DNA from: Lachnospiraceae bacterium UBA6452
GTDB lineage: Bacteria; Bacillota; Clostridia; Lachnospirales; Lachnospiraceae
Direction: 5' to 3'
DNA length: 6,909 nt
Assembly (NCBI GenBank): GCA_002441865.1
Contig: DJNY01000141.1
Location: forward strand, 1 to 6,909
In this document: positions 1 through 5,702 of the stretch, in pieces
Numbering within the stretch: the first letter of the stretch is position 1
Layout of the letters: each line of letters begins with the position of its first letter
Made by a program: the position numbers and the translations under genes
The notes under the pieces: model-generated
Told to the model about the DNA's origin: nothing
Databases searched by the model: none
What the model saw: the letters and a program-made list of their open reading frames with translations, nothing else

Positions 1-10
1 CGGGGCTGCA

Positions 11-33
11 TCATGCATTCTGTGAATGCATGA
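11..33. repeat. Perfect 10-bp inverted repeat just after the transporter gene stop
   Basis: Arms TCATGCATTC (11-20) and GAATGCATGA (24-33) are exact reverse complements around a 3-nt loop, 3 bp past the stop codon of the minus-strand transporter gene. In RNA it would form a tight hairpin, but no run of U follows on the minus strand, so it is not a classical intrinsic terminator. It could act as a 3' mRNA stabiliser, an inefficient terminator, or an operator for a gene beyond the left edge. Confidence 0.6.
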
Positions 34-36
34 CAT

Positions 37-648
37 TTAACGTTTGAGGGCTGCGAAGAGAGCACGTGAGATGATGGAGGCCACAATGAAACAGATCACT
101 GCTTCGATCAGTCCCTGCATACCTACAAATGCGATTACAAATAAAAACGGATTGCTTACGCCAAATGTACTTACCATGCCCTGAATGTACTCTGTATTGT
201 AGAAGAAGATACATAAAGAGGACATGAAAAGCAGTGTATTCAAAAGCGGACAGGCCAGACTTGCTGCAAAATAAGAAAACTTTCTGGATACGCCGCCCTT
301 GTACATTGCTTTAAAAAGCAAGCCTGAAAGCCATCCTTCCAGAACACGCGGAACGATACATGTCACAGCGGTTCCGACAGGACTGATGCTTAAAAGCATG
401 GAAGAAAATGCGGATTCACCGGTCAGTGCCATATAAAAGCTGGTCAGACCGAATGCCAGTCCGCAGATTGCACCACCGGTCGGACCAAGCAGCACTGCAC
501 CGACAGCAACCGGTACTGTCAGAAGTGTGATGGATAATCCGGGTGTGCGGATATAGCCAAGCGGTGTCAGCGACATGATGATAATGATCGCGATCATCAA
601 AGCAAGCTCCACCATAAATTTCGTGTCAAAATTCTTTTTCTGTGTCAT
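37..648 (-). CDS. ECF transporter S component (substrate-binding membrane subunit), substrate unknown
   Basis: A 203-residue, very hydrophobic protein with about six membrane segments (roughly residues 12-33, 38-56, 58-75, 83-112, 125-150 and 167-199). Segment 1 contains an AxxxA pattern (A16, A20), which in ECF S components packs against the shared EcfT subunit. The stretch PGLSITLLTVPVAVGAVLLGP (residues 36-56) followed by GLAFGLTS resembles the PF12822-type S components, which include pantothenate-like and other vitamin transporters. S components capture a vitamin and depend on a shared EcfT plus ATPase module, normally encoded elsewhere; none is visible here. The ATG start has AGGAG at 656-660 with a 7-nt spacing. 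A distant promoter and long leader precede it. The family call is fairly secure; the substrate is not readable from the sequence, and pantothenate is only one possibility. Confidence 0.85.
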   Translation of the reverse strand: MTQKKNFDTKFMVELALMIAIIIIMSLTPLGYIRTPGLSITLLTVPVAVGAVLLGPTGGAICGLAFGLTSFYMALTGESAFSSMLLSISPVGTAVTCIVPRVLEGWLSGLLFKAMYKGGVSRKFSYFAASLACPLLNTLLFMSSLCIFFYNTEYIQGMVSTFGVSNPFLFVIAFVGMQGLIEAVICFIVASIISRALFAALKR

Positions 649-921
649 AACAAATCTCCTTTTTCTCTGATAAAGCGGCTATTGTCCCCTGCCTTTCAGA
701 ATTATTTTATTTTGGGGAATAAGTGTTATAGGGAAAAGTCCGGGAACCCCGGCAGATACACCAAACAGAATGTCACTATCTTGCAAGTAGATGCCATAAG
801 GTCATCTCTTCATCGCAGACGCCGCAGGCAATGCCTGCTATTGCTTCGTCTGCTCCATATTTCATATATGATATGTAAGATATTTTCCTTCTTGATGCAT
901 TTTCTTTCGAATAACGCTCAA
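649..921 (-). promoter_or_regulatory. Long structured 5' leader of the ECF S component gene
   Basis: If the promoter at 927-955 is used, transcription starts near 920 and leaves about 270 untranslated nt. Minus-strand structures: (a) 891-922, a hairpin starting at about +1 with stems CTTGA/TCAAG, GCGTT/AATGC and TTC/GAA, single-base bulges and a GAAA tetraloop; (b) 815-853, outer stem GCAGACG/CGTCTGC enclosing a second stem GCAGGC/GCCTGC with an ATT loop; (c) 740-752, CCGGG-GTT-CCCGG followed by ACTTTTCCC, a weak terminator-like element. I recognise no known riboswitch core (TPP, FMN, THF, preQ1, cobalamin). The region could be an undescribed riboswitch or attenuator, or merely intergenic DNA with incidental hairpins. 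No convincing gene lies in this stretch. Confidence 0.4.
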
Positions 922-936
922 GTGGTAAAATACCAC
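922..936. promoter_or_regulatory. Palindromic operator candidate over the -10 box
   Basis: GTGGTA-AAA-TACCAC is a perfect 6-bp inverted repeat with a 3-bp centre. It overlaps the minus-strand -10 box (927-932) of the transporter promoter, where a bound dimer would block RNA polymerase. The TGGTnnnnnACCA form is loosely like sites of FadR-type GntR repressors, but I cannot assign a regulator. Confidence 0.5.
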
Positions 937-955
937 ATTTCAGGCTTATTGTCAA
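927..955 (-). promoter_or_regulatory. Sigma-A-type promoter for the ECF S component gene
   Basis: On the minus strand, TTGACA (950-955, perfect -35) is followed after exactly 17 bp by TATTTT (927-932, 4 of 6 to TATAAT). It points at the transporter gene, whose start codon lies about 270 nt downstream, with no other gene on that strand between. Confidence 0.6.
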
Positions 956-969
956 AAGTTTTTGCCCCC

Positions 970-998
970 TTGCCATATATAAATGCGGGTTGTAAAAT
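970..998 (+). promoter_or_regulatory. Sigma-A-type promoter for the secreted nuclease gene
   Basis: TTGCCA (970-975, 5 of 6) and TAAAAT (993-998, 5 of 6) are separated by 17 bp. Predicted start is near 1005, giving a short leader of about 40 nt before the TTG start at 1048. It is divergent from the transporter promoter; the two -35 boxes lie 14 bp apart, so the promoters could compete or be co-regulated. Confidence 0.65.
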
Positions 999-1047
999 AA
1001 GCTAAGGGTAACTTTTCATGACTGACAGTTAAAAGGGGGAATTTGAG

Positions 1048-2271
1048 TTGAAACTAAAACAGAAACTAAGTATTTTCTTATTTGTCTTTGCCATGACTTT
1101 CTGCATGCCATTAGCGATGCCTCAGGCTTACGAATGTCAGGCACAGGTCACTAAAAAGGATATCCAGTCTTACACCAATCAGCCATACAAGATCATAGAC
1201 AATAATATCCCTGCATTCACAGAAACAGAAAAGCAGAATACAACTGCATTTGAAACCTACAGTGATCTGGATTCACTTGGCAGATGCGGTGTAGCCTATG
1301 CTAACATTTGCAAAGAGCTTATGCCCACATCACCGCGGGAAGATATTTTTATGATCCATCCTTCCGGCTGGAGATCTGGCATGAAATGGGAACGTTGCCA
1401 TCTGATTGGTTTCCAACTCGCCGGAGAAAATGCAAATGAAAAGAACCTGATCACCGGAACACACTATTTTAATGAATCCGGCATGTTACCCTTTGAAAAC
1501 CTTGTGGCAGATTATGTCAGAAAAACAGATAATCATGTTCTCTATCGTGTAACACCTGTGTATCTTTCCAAAAATCTGGTTGCCTCAGGAGTACAGATGG
1601 AAGCATATTCTGTAGAAGATAACGGTAAGGGTGTATGCTTTAATGTCTTTGTATACAACGTAAAACCCGGCTATAAGATTGACTACCTTGCAGGCGGTGT
1701 CACAAAGGGGAATAAGCGGATCAGTCAATATATTATAAATGGTACATATACGAAAACTTTTGATGCTGCAACGGTGAAAAAGAAAAACCAGTCTTTTAAA
1801 ATAGGTTGTAAAGCTCCCGGTAAGATCACATATGGCATATCTTCCGGCAGTCAGAAAGTTTCTGTCAGTCGCAACGGAAAGGTAACTGTCAAAAAAGGAA
1901 CGAAACCGGGCACTTACAAAATAAAAGTACTGATCTACGCAAAAGGAACTGATTTCTACAAGCCGAAAAAGATCAGGAAGACCATTAAAGTCATTGTCCA
2001 AAAAGCAGCAGATTCCGAAAATCATACAGCCCCTGCGCCGGCTCCTTCCTATGTTCCGTCACAGCCATCTGTGTCACCAACAGATTCGAATACAAATAAT
2101 ACAACACCATCTACTGCCAGTTATATATTAAATACCAATACGAAAAAGTTTCACTATCCTGACTGCAGAGGTGTTTCACAAATGAACGAATGGAACAAGC
2201 TGCCATCTTCCGCATCCAGAGAGGAGATCATTGCACAGGGCTATAGTCCATGCGGAATTTGTAAACCATAA
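1048..2271 (+). CDS. Secreted DNA/RNA non-specific endonuclease with Ig-like and Ada-like C-terminal domains
   Basis: A 407-residue protein exported by an N-terminal signal peptide (basic KLKQK, hydrophobic core about residues 8-26, probable cleavage near residues 27-33). Residues about 60-215 form an NS-type nuclease of the streptococcal EndA-like kind: the motif WERCHLIGFQLAG carries the presumed catalytic His118, followed by the Asn-rich segment NANEKNLITGTHYFN that should hold the metal-binding Asn, then MLPFENLVADYV and NHVLYRVTP. Residues about 245-320 resemble a bacterial Ig-like or surface-associated beta domain. A Pro/Ser/Thr/Asn-rich linker follows (about 325-357). The last 50 residues form an Ada-like metal-binding module with H369, C373, C402 and C405 (HYPDC...PCGIC). 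The likely role is extracellular nucleic-acid degradation, for nutrition or DNA uptake. The start is TTG: AGGGGG sits 8 nt upstream and the complete signal peptide needs it; the ATG at 1093 would cut the signal sequence. Confidence 0.9.
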   Translation: MKLKQKLSIFLFVFAMTFCMPLAMPQAYECQAQVTKKDIQSYTNQPYKIIDNNIPAFTETEKQNTTAFETYSDLDSLGRCGVAYANICKELMPTSPREDIFMIHPSGWRSGMKWERCHLIGFQLAGENANEKNLITGTHYFNESGMLPFENLVADYVRKTDNHVLYRVTPVYLSKNLVASGVQMEAYSVEDNGKGVCFNVFVYNVKPGYKIDYLAGGVTKGNKRISQYIINGTYTKTFDAATVKKKNQSFKIGCKAPGKITYGISSGSQKVSVSRNGKVTVKKGTKPGTYKIKVLIYAKGTDFYKPKKIRKTIKVIVQKAADSENHTAPAPAPSYVPSQPSVSPTDSNTNNTTPSTASYILNTNTKKFHYPDCRGVSQMNEWNKLPSSASREEIIAQGYSPCGICKP

Positions 2272-2282
2272 TATGGCATAGA

Positions 2283-2314
2283 AAATCCCCGGTGTCTGCT
2301 CCGGGGATTTTTTT
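2283..2314 (+). terminator. Intrinsic terminator of the nuclease gene, possibly bidirectional
   Basis: Arms AAATCCCCGG (2283-2292) and CCGGGGATTT (2301-2310) enclose an 8-nt loop and are followed by a run of seven T (2308-2314). On the minus strand the same hairpin directly follows the stop codon of the ATPase gene and is followed by TTTTC, so it may stop that transcript too. Confidence 0.9.
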
Positions 2315-3641
2315 ACAAAAACTGTGCCATATAAACCGGAATACATTCCATATCTCCATCACGCATATAATCTTTCGTATAAAGCATAATTTTACGAATA
2401 ATTTTAGATGAAAATTTTTGAGAGAATGCGTCTATTGATGCATGACTCTTATACCCGGAGCTTTTTACTTCAATTGGGCATATCTTGTTCTTTTCAGTTA
2501 TTAAAAAGTCTATCTCATAATTATGTCGTGTTTTCGCATTCAGAAACGTATGATAATACAGTTCATGTCCGTTTGTTGCCAATGTCTGCGCAATCACATT
2601 TTCATAAAGATACCCCAAATTAGCTTGCAGAGTATCATTTAGTAAACGTGAATATATATCATTTTCCGTAAAACTTCTGTCCTTAAATGCAAGTGTTACA
2701 AATAATCCAATGTCTGCAGTAAAAAGTTTAAATCTTTCCAGATCTTTATTTTGTGCCATTCCAGCCCCCGGATCATTCGCATGATATGCTACAAGTACTG
2801 TCCCGGAATCCTTCAGTTCCGCAATCTGTTCTAAAATATCTCCCGCTCTGCTGCCAGATAAAACACTTGAAACCTGATATCTTGCAGCATTTCCCATAAG
2901 CTGAGCCGGAATTGCATCAAATAATGCTGAAATCTTTCCTGTTGGATCAATTTTTCTGAAATCGTCCTCATACAGTGTAAGAATATCTCTCTTTATTTCA
3001 TCAACCTTTCTCAGATCATTTGTCTCTATATAAGTCTCAACCGCCTGTGGCATACCCCCAACAAGCATATATAATCTGAAATCCCGCAACATCTTGCGAT
3101 TTGCCGCCTGTCCCAGAGGTCTTTTTGCATCATAAAACTGTTTTAACATAGTAACTGATATCGTATCATTAAGAGCCCATCTGAATTCTTCATAATCCAT
3201 TGGATACATATGAAGCTTTCTTTCCTCACTCGGAATTAAAATATCTTTTACATTTTTATGAATGGATATCAAAGATCCTGTTTCAATATAATCATACCTT
3301 CCATCCTTGACCAGGGCTTTTATTGCCTGCCTTGCTTTAGGGCATAATTGAACTTCATCAAATACAATACAAGACTTTCTATCTTGCAGACTTGTTTGAT
3401 AGGTAAGCTGTAATTGTAAGAAAATATAGTTTAAATCTGAAAGATCATCAAATAACTGCTTTGTAGCAGAAGATGCTCTGTAAAAATCCACAATAATATA
3501 ACTTTCATATTCATTTTTTGCAAATTCCTCTACTACAGTGGATTTCCCTACACGTCTCGGACCTTCTATTAAAACAGCAGTTTTTCCATTTGATGTGCTT
3601 TTCCAGCGTAATAGCTGATCATATATTTTTCTTTTAAACAT
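2313..3641 (-). CDS. AAA-family ATP-binding protein (AAA_14 + DUF4143)
   Basis: A 442-residue ATPase. The N-terminal P-loop domain shows Walker A GPRRVGKST (27-35), Walker B CIVFDEVQ (91-98) and a sensor-like strand YIETGSL (119-125). The middle part contains YMLVGGMPQAVETY (191-204), typical of the family. The C-terminal half fits DUF4143, which has a restriction-endonuclease-like fold: Y346-E347-N, E376-I-D378 and E391-V-K393 form the D-x(12)-ExK arrangement of PD-(D/E)XK proteins. Biological function of this widespread family is not established; many copies per genome are common in gut anaerobes, and a role in defence or mobile DNA is only a guess. The ATG start has GGGAG about 10 nt upstream. 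The gene is AT-richer than purC or rsmH, is preceded by a tandem repeat array, and lies between two similar terminators, consistent with an accessory insertion. Confidence 0.85.
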   Translation of the reverse strand: MFKRKIYDQLLRWKSTSNGKTAVLIEGPRRVGKSTVVEEFAKNEYESYIIVDFYRASSATKQLFDDLSDLNYIFLQLQLTYQTSLQDRKSCIVFDEVQLCPKARQAIKALVKDGRYDYIETGSLISIHKNVKDILIPSEERKLHMYPMDYEEFRWALNDTISVTMLKQFYDAKRPLGQAANRKMLRDFRLYMLVGGMPQAVETYIETNDLRKVDEIKRDILTLYEDDFRKIDPTGKISALFDAIPAQLMGNAARYQVSSVLSGSRAGDILEQIAELKDSGTVLVAYHANDPGAGMAQNKDLERFKLFTADIGLFVTLAFKDRSFTENDIYSRLLNDTLQANLGYLYENVIAQTLATNGHELYYHTFLNAKTRHNYEIDFLITEKNKICPIEVKSSGYKSHASIDAFSQKFSSKIIRKIMLYTKDYMRDGDMECIPVYMAQFL

Positions 3642-3660
3642 ATACAGAAATCTCCCGTCT

Positions 3661-3776
3661 GCAAAATCGTTAATTTTATATTACTGTATTTCCGCAAAAT
3701 CGTCAATTTTGTTTTGATGTTTTTCCGCAAAATCGTTATTTTTATTTTGCCGTTTTTCCGCAAAATCGTCAATTTT
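3661..3776. repeat. 33-bp tandem repeat array (3.5 copies) in the ATPase control region
   Basis: The 17-bp core GCAAAATCGTYAWTTTT starts at 3661, 3694, 3727 and 3760, an exact 33-bp period. The minus-strand unit reads AAAATTGACGATTTTGCGG followed by a more variable A-rich filler of about 14 bp. Within each core AAAATTG-A-CGATTTT is an imperfect palindrome. The array ends 20 bp before the ATPase start codon, so it lies in the promoter and leader. A 33-bp step is close to three helical turns, placing the cores on roughly one face of the DNA, as expected for cooperative binding. It is not a CRISPR: the fillers are short, A-rich and similar to each other. Confidence 0.9.
3678..3706 (-). promoter_or_regulatory. 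Promoter of the ATPase gene formed inside the repeat array
   Basis: On the minus strand TTGACG (3701-3706, 5 of 6), which belongs to one repeat core, is followed after 17 bp by TAATAT (3678-3683, 4 of 6) in the filler before the next core. The predicted start near 3671 gives a leader of about 30 nt. Only this filler gives a good -10; the equivalent positions in the other copies read CAAAAT or lack the -35. Confidence 0.55.
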
Positions 3777-3837
3777 AGCACCATATAAGATGTCATTCTG
3801 ACAAAACAACAGAATAAAGAATATGCCATAGCACATA

Positions 3838-3867
3838 GAAAATCCCCGGCGCTTAGCACCGGGGATT
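3838..3867 (-). terminator. Intrinsic terminator of spoVT
   Basis: On the minus strand, 18 bp past the spoVT stop, AATCCCCGGTGC pairs with GCGCCGGGGATT across a TAA loop (12 pairs, one G-U) and is followed by a short U run ending TTTTCT. The 16 bases 3834-3849 (CATAGAAAATCCCCGG) are identical to 2277-2292 at the nuclease terminator. Confidence 0.8.
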
Positions 3868-3884
3868 GTTCATTCGGTTCGCCT

Positions 3885-4430
3885 CTACTGCTCCATCTGC
3901 CTGCCCAAAAAACCGGCAGCGGATAACACGAGCTTCTTTTCTACTTCACCAAGTTTTTCCTTCTCATCATTTGCAGCAAGGATAACAGCACCAATCACAT
4001 CTCCTTCCGCCAGGATTGGAGCAGACACATACTGCGTCAGATCCGGTAAAGGTTCACTTGCAATTTCAATAAAGTTCTTATCTGCCTTTGACAGAAGCAG
4101 GATCTCCCTATCATTTAACTTTTCTTCCATTCTGTGGCTGATTGATTTTCCAAGTAAGTTTTTCAGCCCGCCTGCTGCTGCAATAAACTGATCTCTGTCT
4201 GCAATGAGTGCGATCTTGCCGGACACCTGCGCCAGACTTTCCGCATATTGTTTGGCAAAAGTTGTCATTTCACCGATCGGTGAATATTTCTTCAGGATGA
4301 TCTCGCCTTCTCGATCGGTAAAAATTTCCAATGGATCGCTTTCGCGGATCCGCAAAGTTCTTCGGATTTCCTTCGGAATGACAATGCGCCCCAGATCATC
4401 TATTCTTCGTACAATACCTGTCGCTTTCAA
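3885..4430 (-). CDS. spoVT: Stage V sporulation protein T, AbrB-family transcriptional regulator
   Basis: Forespore-specific regulator that adjusts sigma-G-dependent genes late in sporulation. The protein is 181 residues from the TTG start (about the 178 of Bacillus subtilis). The N-terminal AbrB/SpoVT swapped-hairpin DNA-binding domain (1-50) is almost invariant: KATGIVRRIDDLGRIVIPKE, then IRRTLRIRE, DPLEIF and EIILKKYSPI. Residues about 55-181 form the GAF-like C-terminal domain (IADRDQFIAAAG, APILAEGDVIGAVIL) ending in AAGFLGRQMEQ, as in known SpoVT. An ATG at 4451 opens the same frame seven codons earlier, but the best Shine-Dalgarno lies inside that extension, and homologues begin at MKATG, so TTG at 4430 is preferred. 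It has its own sigma-G-type promoter and a terminator, so it is probably monocistronic. The GAF ligand is unknown. Confidence 0.95.
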   Translation of the reverse strand: MKATGIVRRIDDLGRIVIPKEIRRTLRIRESDPLEIFTDREGEIILKKYSPIGEMTTFAKQYAESLAQVSGKIALIADRDQFIAAAGGLKNLLGKSISHRMEEKLNDREILLLSKADKNFIEIASEPLPDLTQYVSAPILAEGDVIGAVILAANDEKEKLGEVEKKLVLSAAGFLGRQMEQ

Positions 4431-4438
4431 TTCATTTT

Positions 4439-4443
4439 CCTCC
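4439..4443 (-). promoter_or_regulatory. Shine-Dalgarno that sets the TTG start of spoVT
   Basis: GGAGG on the minus strand lies 8 nt before the TTG at 4430. It falls between the in-frame ATG at 4451 and the TTG, so it can serve only the TTG. Confidence 0.75.
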
Positions 4444-4503
4444 AATTTCATATTTTAGCCAGAGCGCTTCACCACTCTTTTTGCTATATATTAGATTTGG
4501 AGT

Positions 4504-4533
4504 TAGTATGTGGAAAACAACTGGAAATTATTC
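4504..4533 (-). promoter_or_regulatory. Sigma-G-type (forespore) promoter of spoVT
   Basis: On the minus strand GAATA (4529-4533) and CATACTA (4504-4510) are 18 bp apart. This matches the known B. subtilis sigma-G consensus (about GHATR-18-CATWHTA) at every position. spoVT is transcribed by sigma-G in B. subtilis, so sequence and context agree. Sigma-F recognises similar sites and cannot be excluded. Confidence 0.8.
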
Positions 4534-4547
4534 TATTTTTGAAACCG

Positions 4548-5594
4548 TTATTCCGCTTTCACCGCCCAGCGCATCTTCGTGGAGCGGGCACGTGGGTTCA
4601 GTCGGCATTCTTCAGCGGACGGACGGATCACATCAGCAGATATTTCAGCATAAATGCCTGCTTTTTTCAGTTCCTTGAAGGCTTTTTTGACCAGACGGTC
4701 TTCGCCGGAATGGAACGTCAGGATTGCCACCCTTCCGCCGGGCTTTAATATGCCGTCTAGCTTTTCCAGAAAGCTGTAGAGCACCTCAAATTCACTGTTG
4801 ACATCAATGCGCAGTGCCTGAAAGGTACGGGCACAGGATTTTTTGACCGCTTCTTCCCGTTCTGCTTTTGGCAGACGGACAAGAGCCGCTTCCACGGCAT
4901 TTCTCAGATCTGTTGTCGTCTCTATCCTTTTTCCGGCTTTTAATCTGCCAAATACACTGGCGGCAATTTCCGCCGCATACGGTTCATCGGAATTTTCGAT
5001 AAGCATTCCTTCAAATTCCTTCTGGGTGATCTGCAAAAGACGCTCTGCTGCACTGTCGCCGTGCAGCGGATCCAGCCGCAGATCCAGAGGGCCCTCCGTT
5101 TTATAGGAAAATCCTCTCTTCGGATCATCGATCTGCATAGAAGAAACGCCAAGATCTGCCAGCACAAAATCAAACTGTCCGAATTCCTCCGCCACCTTGT
5201 CGATATTGGCAAAATTTGTCAGACGAAACTGAAAATTATCCTCGGAAAATCCTGCTTCGCGCAGCCTCTTTACTGTCTTTTCCGATTCGATCGGATCAAT
5301 ATCAAGCCCGACAAGTCTGCCTTTTCCCTCCAGCTTTTCCAGCATTTTACGGGAATGTCCGCCATAGCCCAGCGTACAGTCCAGCCCCTGCTGCCCCGGT
5401 CTGATCTCCAGAAAATCCAGTATTTCCTTTACCATAATGGAAATATGCATGCCCGCAGGTGTCGAACCCTTTTCGATCACATGAGCCACAGTGTCGGCAT
5501 ATTTTTCAGGATTGTGTTCTTTATATTTTTCTTCAAACTTCTTCGGATACCTGCCCGCATAGCGGACACGGCGTTTATGTGCTTTTTCTTCCAT
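4548..5594 (-). CDS. rsmH: RsmH-type 16S rRNA (cytosine-N4) methyltransferase with N-terminal extension
   Basis: SAM-dependent methyltransferase of the RsmH/MraW family, whose characterised members methylate N4 of C1402 in 16S rRNA. It is 348 residues, against about 310 usually. The extra length is a charged N-terminal segment (about 1-45, HKRRVRYAG...PKKFEEKYKEHNPEKYAD) before the usual opening HISIMVKEIL. Family motifs: LDCTLGYGGHS (71-81, SAM site), DLGVSSMQIDDPKRGFSY (147-164), PLDLRLD (169-175), FQALRIDVNSE (258-268), LTFHSGEDRLVK (292-303; usual form FHSLEDR) and RPSAEEC...NPRARSTKMR near the end. The neighbourhood is purC and spoVT rather than the dcw cell-wall cluster where canonical rsmH sits, which suggests a second paralogue. 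The ATG at 5594 is preferred over GTG at 5633 because AAAGGAAA precedes it and the upstream residues look non-coding. Target C1402 is inferred. Confidence 0.9.
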   Translation of the reverse strand: MEEKAHKRRVRYAGRYPKKFEEKYKEHNPEKYADTVAHVIEKGSTPAGMHISIMVKEILDFLEIRPGQQGLDCTLGYGGHSRKMLEKLEGKGRLVGLDIDPIESEKTVKRLREAGFSEDNFQFRLTNFANIDKVAEEFGQFDFVLADLGVSSMQIDDPKRGFSYKTEGPLDLRLDPLHGDSAAERLLQITQKEFEGMLIENSDEPYAAEIAASVFGRLKAGKRIETTTDLRNAVEAALVRLPKAEREEAVKKSCARTFQALRIDVNSEFEVLYSFLEKLDGILKPGGRVAILTFHSGEDRLVKKAFKELKKAGIYAEISADVIRPSAEECRLNPRARSTKMRWAVKAE

Positions 5595-5635
5595 ATGCTC
5601 TGTTTCCTTTCCCCGGTTATTTCTACAGTACACAA

Positions 5636-5663
5636 TAAGGGAGCACCTTTTGATGCTCCCTTA
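5636..5663 (-). terminator. Hairpin between purC and rsmH, probable terminator or attenuator
   Basis: TAAGGGAGCA (5636-5645) and TGCTCCCTTA (5654-5663) are perfect 10-bp arms around an 8-nt loop. On the minus strand it is preceded by an A-rich stretch and followed by TTATTGTGT, a poor U run. It may end the purC transcript partially or sit in the rsmH leader. No strong separate promoter for rsmH is evident, so some read-through from purC is plausible. Confidence 0.5.
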
Positions 5664-5702
5664 TATTTTCATAAATTAACATATTAACAGAACTGCGGCT
5701 GT

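Noticed and set aside
649..921. Known riboswitch (TPP, FMN, THF, preQ1, cobalamin) for the S component gene
   Set aside because: I searched by eye for the conserved core motifs of these classes on the minus strand and found none.
776..976. A 66-codon reading frame on the minus strand upstream of the transporter gene
   Set aside because: Its start lies upstream of and overlaps the predicted promoter, there is no ribosome binding site, and the product resembles nothing I know. The hairpins explain the region better.
3661..3776. CRISPR array
   Set aside because: Conserved cores are only 17 bp, the intervals are about 16 bp, A-rich and similar to each other, and no cas gene is nearby.
3569..3859. 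A 96-codon minus-strand frame with 11-residue LTILRK repeats
   Set aside because: Its GTG start lies in the spoVT terminator, the internal ATG at 3784 has no ribosome binding site, it overlaps the ATPase gene by 73 bp, and the peptide periodicity follows automatically from the 33-bp DNA period.
5595..5633. GTG start extending RsmH by 13 residues
   Set aside because: The segment overlaps the foot of the intergenic hairpin region and lacks a suitable ribosome binding site; the ATG at 5594 has one.
4204..5687. Several plus-strand reading frames opposite spoVT and rsmH
   Set aside because: They are antisense shadows of well-recognised genes, without ribosome binding sites or recognisable products.
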